Assembly: GCA_963971575.1 (NCBI GenBank)
Contig: OZ020618.1
Coordinates: 51,598,509-51,662,508 of the forward strand
Length of the DNA stretch: 64,000 nucleotides
Origin: Liopterus haemorrhoidalis
Lineage: Eukaryota > Arthropoda > Insecta > Coleoptera > Dytiscidae
Direction of reading: 5' to 3'
The notes beneath the pieces were generated by a model. The model was not told the DNA's origin, made no database searches, and worked only from the letters and a program-made list of their open reading frames with translations. Each line of letters starts with the position of its first letter. Within the stretch, counting starts at the first letter, position 1. Position numbers and translations under genes: made by a program. Of this stretch, positions 21,801-33,074 are shown piece by piece.

Positions 21801-21810
21801 GCTGAGCTGG

Positions 21811-21899
21811 CTCATTGATCCGGCTCAGTAATCCAGCTTATTGATCCGGCTCAGTAATCCAGCTCATTGATCTGGCTCAGTGATCCGGCTAAGTAAACG
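21811..21899 (+). repeat. 13-bp minisatellite
   Basis: About six tandem units of 13 bp such as ATCCGGCTCAGTA and ATCCAGCTCATTG, alternating so that the true period is 26 bp. Related words (GAGCCGGTTCA) recur at 22840. Possibly the end region of a DNA element; no TIR was found. Confidence 0.6.
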
Positions 21900-22202
21900 T
21901 GTTCCAGAGAAACAGGTCGGTCAGTTGTCAGTTCTCCCACCGTTCAACACGGTTGTTGGTTTGCAATATGTAGGTAGAACGTCGCTCAACCGGCTCTTGC
22001 ATTATATGAACAGACAGCGGAAAGCGGAATTGTTTGGTCGGGTGAATAAATGCGATAAAAACGTCGGAGTTTTTGCCGCTTTATTACATTTATTCTTGTT
22101 AATATATTTAGTATGAATTCAAGATGTACATTATATCATATTGACAAATTCTTCTCTCTCTCTATCTCTCTCTGTCTTCCTCATTATCTTGTTAAAAAGA
22201 TT

Positions 22203-22429
22203 ATCTTGTCGACGGAGTGGCCGATCGCATTAAATCGCAGCAGTTTGGCATTGGGCGGTTGGTAGTTCGATTCTTAATCGGTGATATTATTCGGTCGAGA
22301 ATAATATGTTTACATTACTCTCATTTCACAATCATTCATCCTCATACAGGTGTAAGACCTCGCCCCCTGGTATCGGCGATTAGCCTCGTTGCAGAAATAA
22401 GCCGATGTAAAATATACAAATAAATAAAA
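22203..22429 (+). mobile_element. tRNA-derived SINE
   Basis: The head has an A box (GTGGCCGATCGCATTAA) and a B box (AGTTCGATTCTTAATC) at a plausible spacing, as in Ser/Leu-type tRNA genes. The body contains CCTCGCCCCCTGGTATCGG and the tail is AAATAAATAAAA. Imperfect 18-bp direct repeats (TTCCTCATTATCTTGTTA at 22177-22194 and TTCCTCATTCTCTTATTA at 22430-22447; 16 of 18 match) flank it as target duplications. It would have been transcribed by RNA polymerase III and mobilised by a LINE. A (TC)n run precedes it at 22149-22172. Confidence 0.75.
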
Positions 22430-22449
22430 TTCCTCATTCTCTTATTATA

Positions 22450-22985
22450 AAGAAATAATGAAATTAAATAAATAAAGATCTATAGAAGTGAATTATCTAA
22501 CATTTTTGCTGAGTTAATAGTAAACAAACAATTCACTTTATGTAGCAACTGTATTTTAAACCAGATGTGTTAAGTTTATGGCGATGTTTCTTGCCCTTAT
22601 AAATCGGACATCTGAGATTTGGGCAATATTTTTATTAGTATGGTTGTAAGAAAATACAGACTAAGTCTATTAGTTTCAAATAGACTGCCCTACAAATTGA
22701 TGACAAAATACACTTTATGGTAATACATTACAAGCCGAGTTCTCGCGAAGTTCAACATGACATCGATCCAGATCCGGATCACTCCGATCACTGCTCACAA
22801 TCGCCCGTTCAATGTTATCCTTGAAATTATGCAGTGAGCCGTGAGCCGGTTCATTTCAATTTGGTAAACCGTGTCACTTTGGTCAATGTACTGAGCAGGA
22901 TCAAGAGAAAAGTGGGAGTATTTTTTAATCGATGTCTTCGAAGAATTCTTCGCATTTAATGACCATTCTACGTGGTCAAGCGCAG
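22450..22985. other. No gene recognised
   Basis: No supported feature; the GAGCCGG-like words near 22840 recall the minisatellite at 21811. Confidence 0.35.
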
Positions 22986-22989
22986 AATA

Positions 22990-23325
22990 AGAAGAAAGAA
23001 CTGGCCAATTTGACATAAACTTGCAAATAAATAGAAGAACGTATGGTTGGTTAGGGCACACTCTTCGAAGAGCTCCTAGCGAGGTCCCTATGAGGTCGAT
23101 ATGTCACTATGCACTAACATACAACCCACAGGGTAGTAGGAGAAGAGGACGGCCGAAGAACACCTGGCGTGGCTCAACACTGTCAAAGATAAAAACTTGG
23201 ATTGAGAGCTCCAAATCAATCAAGACAAAAGACTTATAATAACATCATTGATTTGAAGCCAGTGGCCGATAGAGAGGCAGTCCAAAATCGTCCGATGATA
23301 GACAAGGCTTAATGATGATGAGGGC
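22990..23325 (+). pseudogene. LINE C-terminal fragment
   Basis: The frame at 23021-23239 reads YGWLGHTLRRAPSEV, then NPQGSRRRGRPKNTWR and KIKTWIESSK. This WIGH...GRP..TW pattern is the C-terminal tail of a large group of arthropod non-LTR retrotransposons. It ends in a TGATGATGAG repeat near 23320, a plausible 3' tail. The RT domain itself is absent, so the copy is strongly 5' truncated. Confidence 0.8.
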
Positions 23326-23329
23326 TATC

Positions 23330-24790
23330 CCTACAGTAGGAATAACGAAAATTTGAAATTTCTGGAACCAGATATCGAACATTATTACCCGATTATTATT
23401 CGCTTGGTAAAAATATCAGAAAAACTTGAAGAACTAAGACAAAAAAATAAAGGAAAGCAAAAATATTAATGACCAATATTTTGTCCAAGTAAGTCTAATA
23501 TTTGATCTCGGTAACTTTAATTTCAGGTTTTAAAATTACCTTGATACGTTACTGAAGTAATTAAAGTGCACTACTTTCATATTGTTTCATATTCATAAAT
23601 TAAAAATGAACTCTTATTAATTAAAAATTTCTTTTTCTTTTCATAAACACATTGACCGATTGACAGGGTTATATACATTCAAGTTAATAATTTAAAAATA
23701 AGTACATTACGTGTTGATTTCATGAATTTAATCAATCACTTTGTAACAGTTTACAGGCAGAGGCGTTCGCTTAAAAGTAAGGTACAAAAAAATATTACAA
23801 GACAACAGAATAAAGAATTCAAAATTGAATTCATAATTCGCGGGTAATTGAGACTGATGTCTCATTAGGGTGGTAATACTTATTATCTTTCATTATTTCT
23901 CATATTTGTGGTCCCACAAATATGCCCCCTTAAATTTTTGCTACACCAATTCTCGGAAATTTTTGTTTTAGGTACAAAAACCCTTTTACATCTCGATCCA
24001 TTACTCTAACCAAATTCTTCATTTAGCTCAATTTAATATGTTAAGGTGAGAAAAATACATTTTTGGGATTGACCAGTGGTTTACTTCTAACGTTTTTTAG
24101 CCCAAGAATTAGTGCCTGATGTATTAGCCCCTCCTTCTGTATAGTAAATTACTTAGAACTCAAAAAGTAACCAGTTTTGAGTCACGACATAGAAAATGCA
24201 ACATATTCAGATACCTGTAGTTTCATAATGGACGCAATCTATTTTGAAGCATACTTTTAGATCTGACAAACAAGAATAAACTGATCTTAAACATTTGTGT
24301 ACCGTCACCGCAATACGTGATGTCGTGAATTGACGCAATATGAAAATGTTGCATATTGCAAAATATAAATTTGCCTGTTACAGAAAATATATCGTTAATA
24401 AAAAATTCATTTTTCAGATTTGTTTTCAGAGTATAAAAATACATCAGAAATACCCAAAAATTGCCATGTCACAAATAGTATGTTTAACAGTGCTATTACT
24501 TTTTTATTGTTAACTGGTATATACATTGTTTTATTTCTATTATTTTAATGGTCTATCCATTCTTCTTTTTCTTTGAGAATGAGCTTCGTACACTTTTGGA
24601 GTGTCTTCATAGAATATCCAGGAAATCTATGAAGATGTCCTATATTGGTCCTCTCCTGTCTGGTCTACAGCTGGTTTTACTCCGCAAGTTTCTGTAAAAG
24701 TAGTGTTCTTTATCCTGGCCCTTCAAGTTTTCCCCTCGATCCTTCTAAAGGACCACATCTCAGTACTTGTTTTACCAGCGTCTGTTATGA
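23330..24790. other. No gene recognised
   Basis: AT-rich. The only structure noticed is a hairpin TCTTCATAGA...TCTATGAAGA at about 24605-24637. Frames at 24223-24854 show no domain. Confidence 0.4.
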
Positions 24791-24806
24791 AACAAGATCC
24801 GTATAT

Positions 24807-25307
24807 CAATACCAATCAATAATATCTTTATTCTTGCCTTTCGGCCTCGAATAAGAGTACATTATTTTCTCTTATTTACATTCTAAAATATGTGTATGAA
24901 CTAAATATCCCAATTAAATCTACTTCCTAATTAACAAAAATATAAATAACTAAATAACTAACAAGAAATCTTATAACTATGAAAATAAACTATAGAAAAT
25001 GGCTAAGCAGTATTTTATTTCCTCTGGAACGTCTAGCCTTTCTTTGAATTCGGCTTCTTTTGACTCTCGTCATCCATTCTATGCCGCTTCCTGCCTCCTC
25101 CAAGATTTTTTCCAACCGTGCTGGCTCTTCTCCTATTTCTGGACAGCATCTTAAGTGATTCAAGGTTTCTGGTTGTTGTCTACATGTTCGACACTTCTTC
25201 TCTTCTTCATCCCTCCAAAATTGATTGGCAAGTATCTTGGTAATGTTTCGCCTTTTATCTTCTGGTAGTCTTCACTGTATCTTGTTTTGTCTATTCTGTT
25301 CTGTCTG
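24807..25307 (-). mobile_element. 5'-truncated LINE with 16-bp target duplications
   Basis: AACAAGATCCGTATAT occurs at 24791-24806 and again at 25308-25323, bracketing the insert exactly. On the minus strand an uninterrupted C-terminal coding end reads RRNITKILANQFWRDEEE, then the zinc-knuckle CRTCRQQPETLNHLRCCP and RSRIQRKARRSRGNK, with a stop near 25010. A 3' untranslated region of about 200 bp follows and ends near CGAAAGGCAAGAATAAAG. The CCHC knuckle places it among LINEs with such a C-terminus (R1/I/jockey type). Truncation at the 5' side and long duplications fit target-primed reverse transcription. This copy looks younger than most others here. Confidence 0.85.
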
Positions 25308-25323
25308 AACAAGATCCGTATAT

Positions 25324-25912
25324 ATAACACTTAACATTCGTTTTTAAATTCTATTTTTCTTACCCTCATTTCTACGCTTGTGTATAATTTTAATTTATTC
25401 CAAACTTGACTCGGCTGTACCTCGGATGTTGACAGTTTTATTAGAAAAATATTTTCTAAATAAATAAAAAACCATATTGATTTTCTTCATATTATGATTA
25501 AAGAACACTTATTAAAGCATTTTTTTGCCAGAATTAAATCGATATTCAAACTTGGATATTCGGATTATATATTTATTTAATATTAGAGTTTTGATATTTT
25601 AGTGAATTAACAACATAAACAAAACTACATTTAGTAAAGTGTACTTAGATCACTATGTCAACAAAAGATTACCAAGTGAATTGTTTTCAAATAATGTAGG
25701 CGTATTTGAAAAGTTTATGACTTGATGTATGGATATCGGTACTATATTTAAAAGTATTTTGCTGGATTATATTGTTACACCTGTCTCATAAATCTTTATG
25801 AAATTGAATTAGTTTAAATTTGGTCGTCTTAGGACCGATTGTTCCATCTCTAGATAAACATTAGAGTAAATTTATCCTCAAAATAAATATAAGAAATATC
25901 ATAATTCAAGAG
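25324..25912. other. No gene recognised
   Basis: AT-rich, no supported feature. Confidence 0.4.
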
Positions 25913-25913
25913 T

Positions 25914-26733
25914 AACAAAACTTTTTCAACGAACCTTTGGTTGCGAAAGAGAAAATTATATTTCCACCCTTGCATATCAAGTTTGGGCTTATGTAGCAAT
26001 TTTTGAAGGCTTTAAATCGAGATGGACTTTGTGTGGGCTACTTGACCCGTAAATTTTATGGGATTAACTCTGAAAGCGAGAATATTTGATGGTCCTCAGA
26101 TAAGGCAACCTACTGAAGATCCACAATCCAATCCAACCGCATCAATGAACGAGATTGAATCTAATTCTTGGTGTTCATTTATTCAAGTAGTACAAAATTT
26201 TCTTGGAAATCATAAGGCAGAGAATTAGTGAAAAATATGATTTCCAACTTTAATATTCTCGATTGTATTATGACCACTTACCAGAAAATCTAGGTGATTT
26301 TAGTGAAGAACCAGGGGAAAGATTCCATCAGGACATAAAACTATGGAAGATAGATATCAAGGAAGATAAGATAGCCACATGATGGCCTACTACTGTTGGA
26401 GTCTTCAGAAAGACTGTTCTGGTAAGCTCCATGCTAGAAAGTCGTACAAAAGAATATTTTTAAGTGATAAGTGATAAATGTATATTTATCTACTTTGTGA
26501 AATAAATACCTTTGTCTATTTTGTGTTTGTAACTGGCAGTTGGAGCAAATAGTAACAGTAATAACGTGAAAAATACACAAGTTAAGAAATAATATATTTT
26601 ATTGTAAAAGAGGCCAATATAGCGTATCTCAAAAACTAGATCCGATAGACCAAATCTGACGGATATTTTGGATTCTGTGCCCAAAAATTACCTAGAGACA
26701 ACTCGCAGGCACCAAAATGTCTGTTGGGCTGTG
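25914..26733 (+). mobile_element. Unclassified transposon family T, copy 2
   Basis: The plus strand reads, through several frames, NEPLVAKEKIIFPPLHIKFG (25932 onward), ALNRDGLC, FDGPQIRQ-like sequence near 26085-26110, WCSFIQVVQNFLGNHKAEN near 26165-26220, EEPGERFHQDIKL near 26310, and YYCWSLQKD with ARKSYKRIF near 26390-26455. The tail to CTGTTGGGCTGTG (26733) matches copies 1 and 3. Stops and frameshifts make it a pseudogene. Motifs are well conserved between the copies, which helps to reconstruct where one frame passes into the next. Confidence 0.7.
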
Positions 26734-26754
26734 TATTAATTCGCCAAAAAATCA

Positions 26755-26895
26755 ATTTTTGTGTCTGTCTGTCCGAGATTCACGCAAAAATGGCTTAACA
26801 TATTTTCAGATAATTTGGTATGATTCCCAAAGAAAGGATCCTTCGAATCAGGGCCCTGGGCATGTGTCCCTGCCTAGTAACGGCACTGATTATAC
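26755..26895 (+). repeat. Type C repeat flank with short TCTG core
   Basis: TGTCTGTCTGTCCGAGATTC then ACGCAAAAATGGCTTAACAT is the reverse complement of the flank at 13100-13160. The core here has only a few units. Confidence 0.5.
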
Positions 26896-26899
26896 ATAT

Positions 26900-27640
26900 A
26901 TTTAAATTCTTCCATACATTTCGCGAACGTTCGAATGTCATTGTACTGTTTCAAGGCTACTGTAATCTTATGCACGACCATATTCTTAATAATTTTTTTA
27001 AAAATATTCTCAGATGTGCATTGCTTAAATTAAGTAATGAGGCCCAAAACATTTAAGAAATTAAACTATATCCTCTTGTAGCAATTCTTTCGTTTCTTTT
27101 ACTATACATCCTTATTCTTTTGAAGAAAATCTGTTCTTTATAATATGTTTTTGTTGTGATTCAGAATTTTGCAGAGAACTATGTTCATATTTCGTTTTGC
27201 ATAGAAATGTTTCTTATCATATTTTGTTAGAGGCGTGTTTTGGACTGAACGCTCACGACTTGCTTGTATAATCCCAGACACAGAAATAAAGAACACAATA
27301 AACTTGCCTCCTTTATAACAAGGATATGTTACAAGAACTTTATGAAATATATTCCTTCAAATACAACGCTCATATCCACTAAAATAAACATATTATAAAA
27401 AACATTTAAAAATTCTCTTTTTTAGAATTAAACGAAAATCTAAATACATTGCAAAATGTATTCAAAATGAAATGTATTCCAAAAATCAACTACCGTTCCT
27501 TAATCTGCACGTAAAGAGCTTCCATTTAATATCCCCACAATATTTTTTTTTTTTTTCAATTATACAGAAACCGTAATTTTTCCAAAAACGAATTCAGATA
27601 ATAAATTCCTCTCGTACGTTTCCGATTTTTAATATTTAAC
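26900..27640. other. No gene recognised
   Basis: No domain in the frames. At 27480-27580 the words CTACCGTTCCTTAATCTGC and GAGCTTCCATTTAATA resemble the repeat at 29345-29400, so a decayed repeat may be present. Confidence 0.4.
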
Positions 27641-27647
27641 CCCTTAA

Positions 27648-28399
27648 GGGTGCGCACAACCGTACAGTTTCCTATACAAGACTAACAACCTGAAATAAAA
27701 TTAGTAACAATCCATACATCAAAATTTTCAGCAAATTTTTATCTACCTAATAGGATATTTTTAATTGTCAAAAGAACTGTCATGTAATTGTAAATAAACA
27801 ACTTGCGTTATAGACGCCATCTTGTAAACCATTCGACGCATATTTGTTTACCATGCGGCAAATTGTAGCTAAAGCTTCATTCTACAAATTTGTTTAGAGA
27901 TAATTTGTTCTATTGTGAAAATTACTTATAGTTATTGTACTTGGTAATCTACTTTTGCCGCCACCTTGAATCTGCCGCGGTTCTCAATATAGGTGCGGCA
28001 TATAAAAATGTTTCATTTTATGTAAAGAATACTTGTACCAAGTGGCATTTCATTATCATCAAGTATAATATTTTTCGACGCAGGCTCTAAACTATAAACA
28101 ATCATGTCGAAAAAAATGTTAACGTATTATTTGAACATTTCTACACAAAAGTATATAAATATAAAAATTATTTGAAACCCACAAATATATTTAAAAAATT
28201 ACAGAACATTGTTGTGTAATACCTATTATTAAGTTATTTAGCAATAACATTTTTACAATAATTTTTTCTACAATGAAAAATATCCTATTAGATAGATAAA
28301 AATTCTGTGCAAAATTTGATGTATAGATTGTCACTAATTTTATTACAGATTGTTAGTTTTGTATAATAAACTAATAATCTCTGGGGGTTGTACGTAGCG
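27648..28399. mobile_element. TTAA-bounded MITE 1 with ~140-bp inverted arms
   Basis: TTAA stands at 27644-27647 and at 28400-28403. The left arm (GGGTGCGCACAACC, TAAAATTAGTAACAATC, ATAGGATATTTTTAATTGT) is matched in reverse complement by the right arm (ATGAAAAATATCCTATTAGA through GGGGGTTGTACGTAGCG). Arms are imperfect over about 140 bp. TTAA targets are used by piggyBac and Kolobok elements; the terminal GGG suits the latter slightly better, but that is inference. A fragment of the same arm occurs at 59645-59710. Confidence 0.8.
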
Positions 28400-28403
28400 T
28401 TAA

Positions 28404-29299
28404 GGGTTGGTATGGTATTTTTGATGATTTTTTTCAATTTTTTTTTATTGGCTTATTCGATTGTATATATCTTCAAGACTATCCCATTAAAATTTCAAGT
28501 TAATCGGATCAAAATTGACTGAGATATACTCATTTTAATACTAGTACCTATTATTTGTTTTTTCGCGCCTATCGTATGTATGTGGCGTTGTATCGCTTTT
28601 GTGCGCATGTGGCTTTAATATCGATATCAGCTGCTTTATACTCTTAGAGAGGGGACTCGTGACGAATATCTTTGATACATATATTGAAATATACTTGTAT
28701 ATAACCTATTTAAAAAAAATAATCTTTATTTTTAAACTCGTTTTCTGAAAAATAGCTTTTTTTGATGCGGTGTACATCATAACTCAAAAACTAATGAATT
28801 CTTTCTGAAATTTTGCGCACTTCTTTATAAATCATTTTACTAGGTAGTGACGTTGAGTTTTTGCTTTTATTTTGAATATTTTTTTTTTATAACTATTTTT
28901 CCGATTACCAAACACGATTTTTTACGTTTTTTATTCTATTTTTTGACTTTATAGTCGTACCAAAAATTTAAAACTCAATTTAATAAAAAAAAACTCGACG
29001 TCACTACCTGAAGAAAATTTTAAACTAACCAAAACTTTTTGAATTATATGTTTCAGATGATTGTGTCACTAGATATCGTGTACACCGCAAATCATTTTTT
29101 TTTTTTTGGAGTGTTTACTAAAAAATGACGCCAATGGCTCATTTTTCAATATTTTTCAATAAAAATTTAACGCAATACTCTTTAAGTGTTGTTCTTTAAG
29201 ATAGACTTACACCCATTTAGCTTACCTTTACCAGATTTCCACAAATCGTTCTTAAAAATATGCTTAAAAAACGCAAAATTAACCATACCCCCCCCCCCC
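28404..29299. mobile_element. TTAA-bounded MITE 2, sharing a TTAA with MITE 1
   Basis: Bounded by TTAA at 28400-28403 and 29300-29303. The ends GGGTTGGTATGGTATTTTTG and, inverted, CAAAATTAACCATACCCC match over about 20 bp. An internal inverted repeat, about 28755-28880 against 28975-29095, carries GCGGTGTACA, TAGTGACGTTGAGTTTTT and their complements (AACTCGACGTCACTAC, TGTACACCGC). A run of C residues at 29288-29299 extends the right end. No coding potential. Confidence 0.75.
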
Positions 29300-29339
29300 T
29301 TAAGGACCCTTTTTTAGTACTTAAAATCGTATTAAAATT

Positions 29340-29885
29340 TAAAAAAATAAACTACTTCCCGTTCCTTTATCTACGTCTTAAGAGCTTTCTTTTGATACCA
29401 TACAATAAATTTTAAAAAAATATTTTTTTTCGAAGCCGCTAAACAATCAATATTTTTCGAAAATTGATCAAAATTGCCTGTTGAACTATTTCGGTTCCCA
29501 TCAATGTATATTATTGAGATTTTTTTCAGATTTTTAGTTCAACCCCTCTGGGAGATAGAGTGGGGGACAAAAATTGACAAATCCCCATAAAAAAAATTAT
29601 TTTTCAAAAATATATTTTTTTTTGTGCATCCACGCATTAAGAGGTTTCATTTGATACCAAACTCAAAATTTTTATTTTTCCATTAAATACATATTTGTTT
29701 ATATTTATCCCGCGCTGTATTTTTTTGAACTCTCTATAAATTTCCTATATGTGGGTCAAAAAGTTGTACAAGCATGCCAAATTTCAACTTTCTATGTTAA
29801 CAATTCTACCATACAGACAGACACATGAGTGACGTTATAAGGGTTTTTTGGTTGTCATATCTACAAAACCCTAACAAGAACATAA
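29340..29885 (-). repeat. Repeat family B, decayed copy
   Basis: From about 29560 the order is the reverse complement of family B: the TTTCATTTGATACC word near 29645, GTGGGTCAAAAAGTTGTAC and GCATGCCAAATTTCAAC near 29750-29790, a remnant core ACAGACAGACACA, and GTTATAAGGGTTTTTTGG to ACAAAACCCTAAC at 29885. The sequence from 29340 to 29560 contains a second copy of the TTTTGATACCATACAATAA word, so more than one decayed unit is present. Confidence 0.6.
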
Positions 29886-29919
29886 AATTCGGCATAATAT
29901 TTTGGATTCATTGACAGAT

Positions 29920-30095
29920 TTGACACTTCTACAAAATTTGGCAACACCGTTCCCATTTCTCATACGAGCAATACTGCATTCTAACATTAGAACCTGCAAA
30001 ACGAACTCCCCGCAAAAAAGGACTACCTGCAAAACCCTGAAATGTATGAAAATACACACTGCACATACATTTTTTGAGTACCTGTAATCTGAATG
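29920..30095 (+). repeat. Repeat E, copy 1
   Basis: The block GGCAACACCGTTCCCATTTC, then CGAGCAATACTGCATTCTAA, and the end ACCTGCAAAACCCTGAAATG with CACACTGCACATACATTTTTT recur in the same order at 57355-57500. The palindromic end motif (TGTGAAAATTCACA in better copies) is shared with unit D at 4277-4853 and 48209-48531. Confidence 0.6.
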
Positions 30096-30099
30096 ATTG

Positions 30100-30985
30100 T
30101 TTGTTATAAATAATTAGCTAGAAATTGTGGGGAAATTATATAATATAATGTTAAATCACTCTAATTGACACCAAGGAGTAATTATCAATCAAATATCGAT
30201 CATTCACTTATCAGTTATCGCGGACAAAACCGCAGAACTGATGGCAACCGCAAACTGGAGTTCAGACTCCATCCAGCTCAGCTAAATTACTCGCTCAAGA
30301 TGAAGTTCATTTCTCTGTCTATCATAAAACAAAGATCACACCACGAACAATAGAAATAAAAACCCAAAGGTAAAATGTAAAAGAATACTTTAAAATAAAA
30401 GTATATTATTATATTCCGTATTATCGAATTTTATTATTTTCTCCCTATCAGCATGATGGACTTAAATATACTCTTAGAATCATAAAAGAAGAAAAAAGTA
30501 ATGAAACCACATTGCATTACTAAGAAAATAAAAGACAGAAATTTTATAATAAAAAGTAAATATGCGGTTTGTTCCTGACGTTTATAACACGAGAAAAACT
30601 TTAAAGGAAATGAGAAAATGCAGAATTATGGTTTCCACAATCTGAATTAAATTGATCAACTCTGTTAGAACTCAATATCTTATTACAACAATACTTAATT
30701 TTATCATAAATACTATCACAAAATTTTTAGTGCAATTACCCAAGATACTTATATATATTGGCCCATGTTCATAATCTCTTACTAAATATTGCAATTAAGT
30801 GTTACTTGTTAAATTAAGAAAGTGTGATTCTAACGTTAGTACGAGGGTTACCTTTTATGTTTTTACAAACGACCACTAGATGGCAATATTGAAATGTGTC
30901 ATTACAATATTCTTAAAATTTAACATTTATTATTGTGGCAGCTTATTAACTGACCGAGTATTTTGTTGACAGTGAGTTAAAAAAA
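30100..30985. other. No gene recognised
   Basis: AT-rich; the frame at 30165-30353 has no known domain. Confidence 0.4.
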
Positions 30986-30993
30986 ACAAGTTT

Positions 30994-31246
30994 GTGAAAA
31001 AATGGATATTACTTATGAAGGTTTGGATGATTTTTTACGTTTTTCGTAAAGGCCTAACTCAACAACAATGCATAGATTCGCTTCGTTTAACTTTTGGTAA
31101 TGAAGCACAGAAAAGACTGTTTACAATTGGTTTGCAGAATTTCATCGTGGTCGTGCGTCCGTCAGTGATGAATCTCGTGAAGATCGACCAAAATCGGATG
31201 TGATTCAAGAAAACATCGATGCTGTGCGCAATATGTTTGAAGAAGA
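30994..31246 (+). pseudogene. Mariner transposase N-terminal part (split by LINE)
   Basis: After a start near MDITYEGLDDFL, the reading passes through GLTQQQCIDSLRLTFGNEA (first helix-turn-helix of mariner), then, after a frameshift, NWFAEFHRGRASVSDE-type sequence and SDVIQENIDAVRNMFEED. The last of these is typical of mariner just before the second helix-turn-helix. The coding sequence stops at the LINE tail at 31247 and resumes at 32313 (YSEIEASFGISQTAIHSIL). Same mariner group as the C-terminal relic at 35313-35935, judged by motifs. Confidence 0.8.
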
Positions 31247-32312
31247 TAATAATAATAATTTATTGACCATAATACAAAATAAAACATTGTTTTAGTCAGT
31301 CAAGCAACACAATACAAAGTACAAATACATGTTAATAAAGAGCAAAAATAAGGGGCAGTACATAAATAAATTTAAAATTTAACATTCAAAAATTCGTCAG
31401 TCGATTAAAATGGGTTTCTAATTAAAAATTCTTTTACAGTTTTCTTGAAATTCAGAAAACGCAAGACTTTATTTTCCTCTGGCAGAATATTGAAAAATTT
31501 TATGCTGTAATAATTAGAGGCATTGCGTGATTTAGTTAAACGTAAAAAGTTTGGATATATATGGTCTTTATTCCTAGTAGCATACGAGTGCATTCTGTCA
31601 CCAGATGGCCATGTATTTCTATTTTTATATGCATACAATACACACTGATAAATATAGAGGGAAGGTAATGTCATTATTTCTAATTCTTAAAATGCATTCT
31701 TACAGTCAGCTCTATAGTTAATTTTTGCTAAAATTCGAATAGCACGTCGTTGAAGGGAAAAAATTCTATTAGCTGAAGCAGAATGTCCCCAAGCTAGAAG
31801 AGCATAAGAAATATGTGACTGAAATAAGGCATAATATGATATAACATTATTTCTTTTGAGACAGTATTGACCAGATTGCGAAAAAGAAATATAGTTTTGC
31901 AGATTTTTTTGGCAAGAATCTCTACGTGCTGATCCCACTTAAGTGCAGGGTCAACATAAACACCCAGAAAAACAACAGAAGCAGGATTTGAAAAATTATG
32001 GTTTTTACAACTAATTAAGAGGTTTTGAGTTTTCGAATTATTGAGAGATAATTCGTGAAAGAAACCAGTCATTTGCTTTTTCAATGATTATATTATTTTC
32101 ATTTATTAAATTTAATGATAGTGAGTGAGAAATTATGGTGGTATCATCTGCATATAAAATACAATCATTTTCAATGCAATTGGAGAAATCGTTTACGTAC
32201 ATTAGAAATAGAAGTTGTCCTAAAATAGATCCTTGTGGAATACCTCGTTCAACATTCAGCGACTTCGAAGATTTATTATTAAAAATAACAAATTGTTTCC
32301 GATTGGCATGTA
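31247..32312 (-). pseudogene. 5'-truncated LINE inserted in a mariner gene
   Basis: The minus strand carries HANRKQFVIFNNKSSKSLNV, then GIPQGSILGQLLFLMYVNDF and CILYADDTTIIS (intact YADD catalytic box) within 32310-32100. Next come FLGVYVDPALKWDQHV (32000-31900) and YALLAWGHSASANRIFSLQR (31830-31740). The C-terminal end is TLPSLYIYQCVLY, YATRNKDHIYPNFLR and NILPEENKVLRFLNFKKTV down to about 31405. A 3' untranslated region follows, ending in an (ATT)n tail at 31247-31259. Frameshifts near 32040 and 31800 break the frame. The 5' half of the RT and the endonuclease are absent. Its 3' end matches 9351-9600. Confidence 0.9.
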
Positions 32313-32417
32313 AATACTCTGAGATAGAGGCATCCTTTGGCATATCGCAGACTGCAATACATTCGATTTTGCAGGAACATTTAGCTGTGAAAAGATCTGT
32401 TCCCGATGGATTCTTTG
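32313..32417 (+). pseudogene. Mariner transposase, continuation after the LINE
   Basis: YSEIEASFGISQTAIHSILQ and EHLAVK form the second helix-turn-helix of the mariner that begins at 30994. A frameshift occurs in the AAAA run at about 32391; the next frame then reads KICSRWI, as expected for this group. The sequence ends abruptly at about 32417, where a different mariner begins. Confidence 0.75.
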
Positions 32418-33072
32418 GAAAAACTTTTTTTAAATTAATTTTGTTGAAAATGGAACGATCAAAAATTCGCACTATTATGAAGTATGAGATCTTACGTATT
32501 TGGCTTTAAGTGTTACTACGCAGCAGACAATATCAAATTGGTTCGCCAAATGTCGTACAGGTAGCTTAAAATCCAAACAAAAAAACAAAAACCTGGCTCA
32601 TCGATCACAGCAGAAATATACTGCAACCAACTAGACGAAATGATGCAAAAACTTAAAGAAAAACAACCTAGATTGGTAAACAGATCGACTCCTATCTTAT
32701 TGCATGATAACGCTAGACCACACACTGCACAAATGACTGTGACAAAACTACAGGAATTGGAGTTGGAACTTCTTCATCATCCTCCGTACTCAGCAGACCT
32801 AGTCCCCACTGACTGCCACTTCTTCCGCAATTTGGACAACTTTTTAATAGGAAAACAGTTTAATTCCGACAATGCTGTAAAACTGGCCTTCCAGGAATTC
32901 ATTGACTTTCGTCCGCCAGTTTATTCCACCGGCCTGAACAACGTTCCGCTTAAATGGAAAAAGTGTATAGACAATATGGGTGCATACTTTGATGAATACA
33001 ATAATTCCTTATATTTGTAAGTTACCATCCAACTTTGCCTTTTTTTATACAAATTTCATCCTTGACGTCCTA
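32418..33072 (+). pseudogene. Internally deleted mariner family M, copy 1
   Basis: MERSKIRTIMKYEILR near 32450 is the mariner N-terminus. After a frameshift the text jumps from a SNWFAKCRTG-like segment (32530-32560) directly to ITAEIYCNQLDEMMQKL (32610 on). The open frame 32640-33020 contains LLHDNARPHTAQ (second Asp) and HHPPYSADLVPTDCHFF (third Asp, DD34D spacing). The segment with the first catalytic Asp is missing. The right end CATCCTTGACGTCC with TA at 33071 matches the TIR of copy 2. The left part is truncated by fusion to the preceding mariner. Confidence 0.85.
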
Positions 33073-33074
33073 TG

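Noticed and set aside
32135..32509. 124-residue plus-strand protein
   Set aside because: A mix of the antisense of the LINE RT and mariner pieces across a junction, not one gene.
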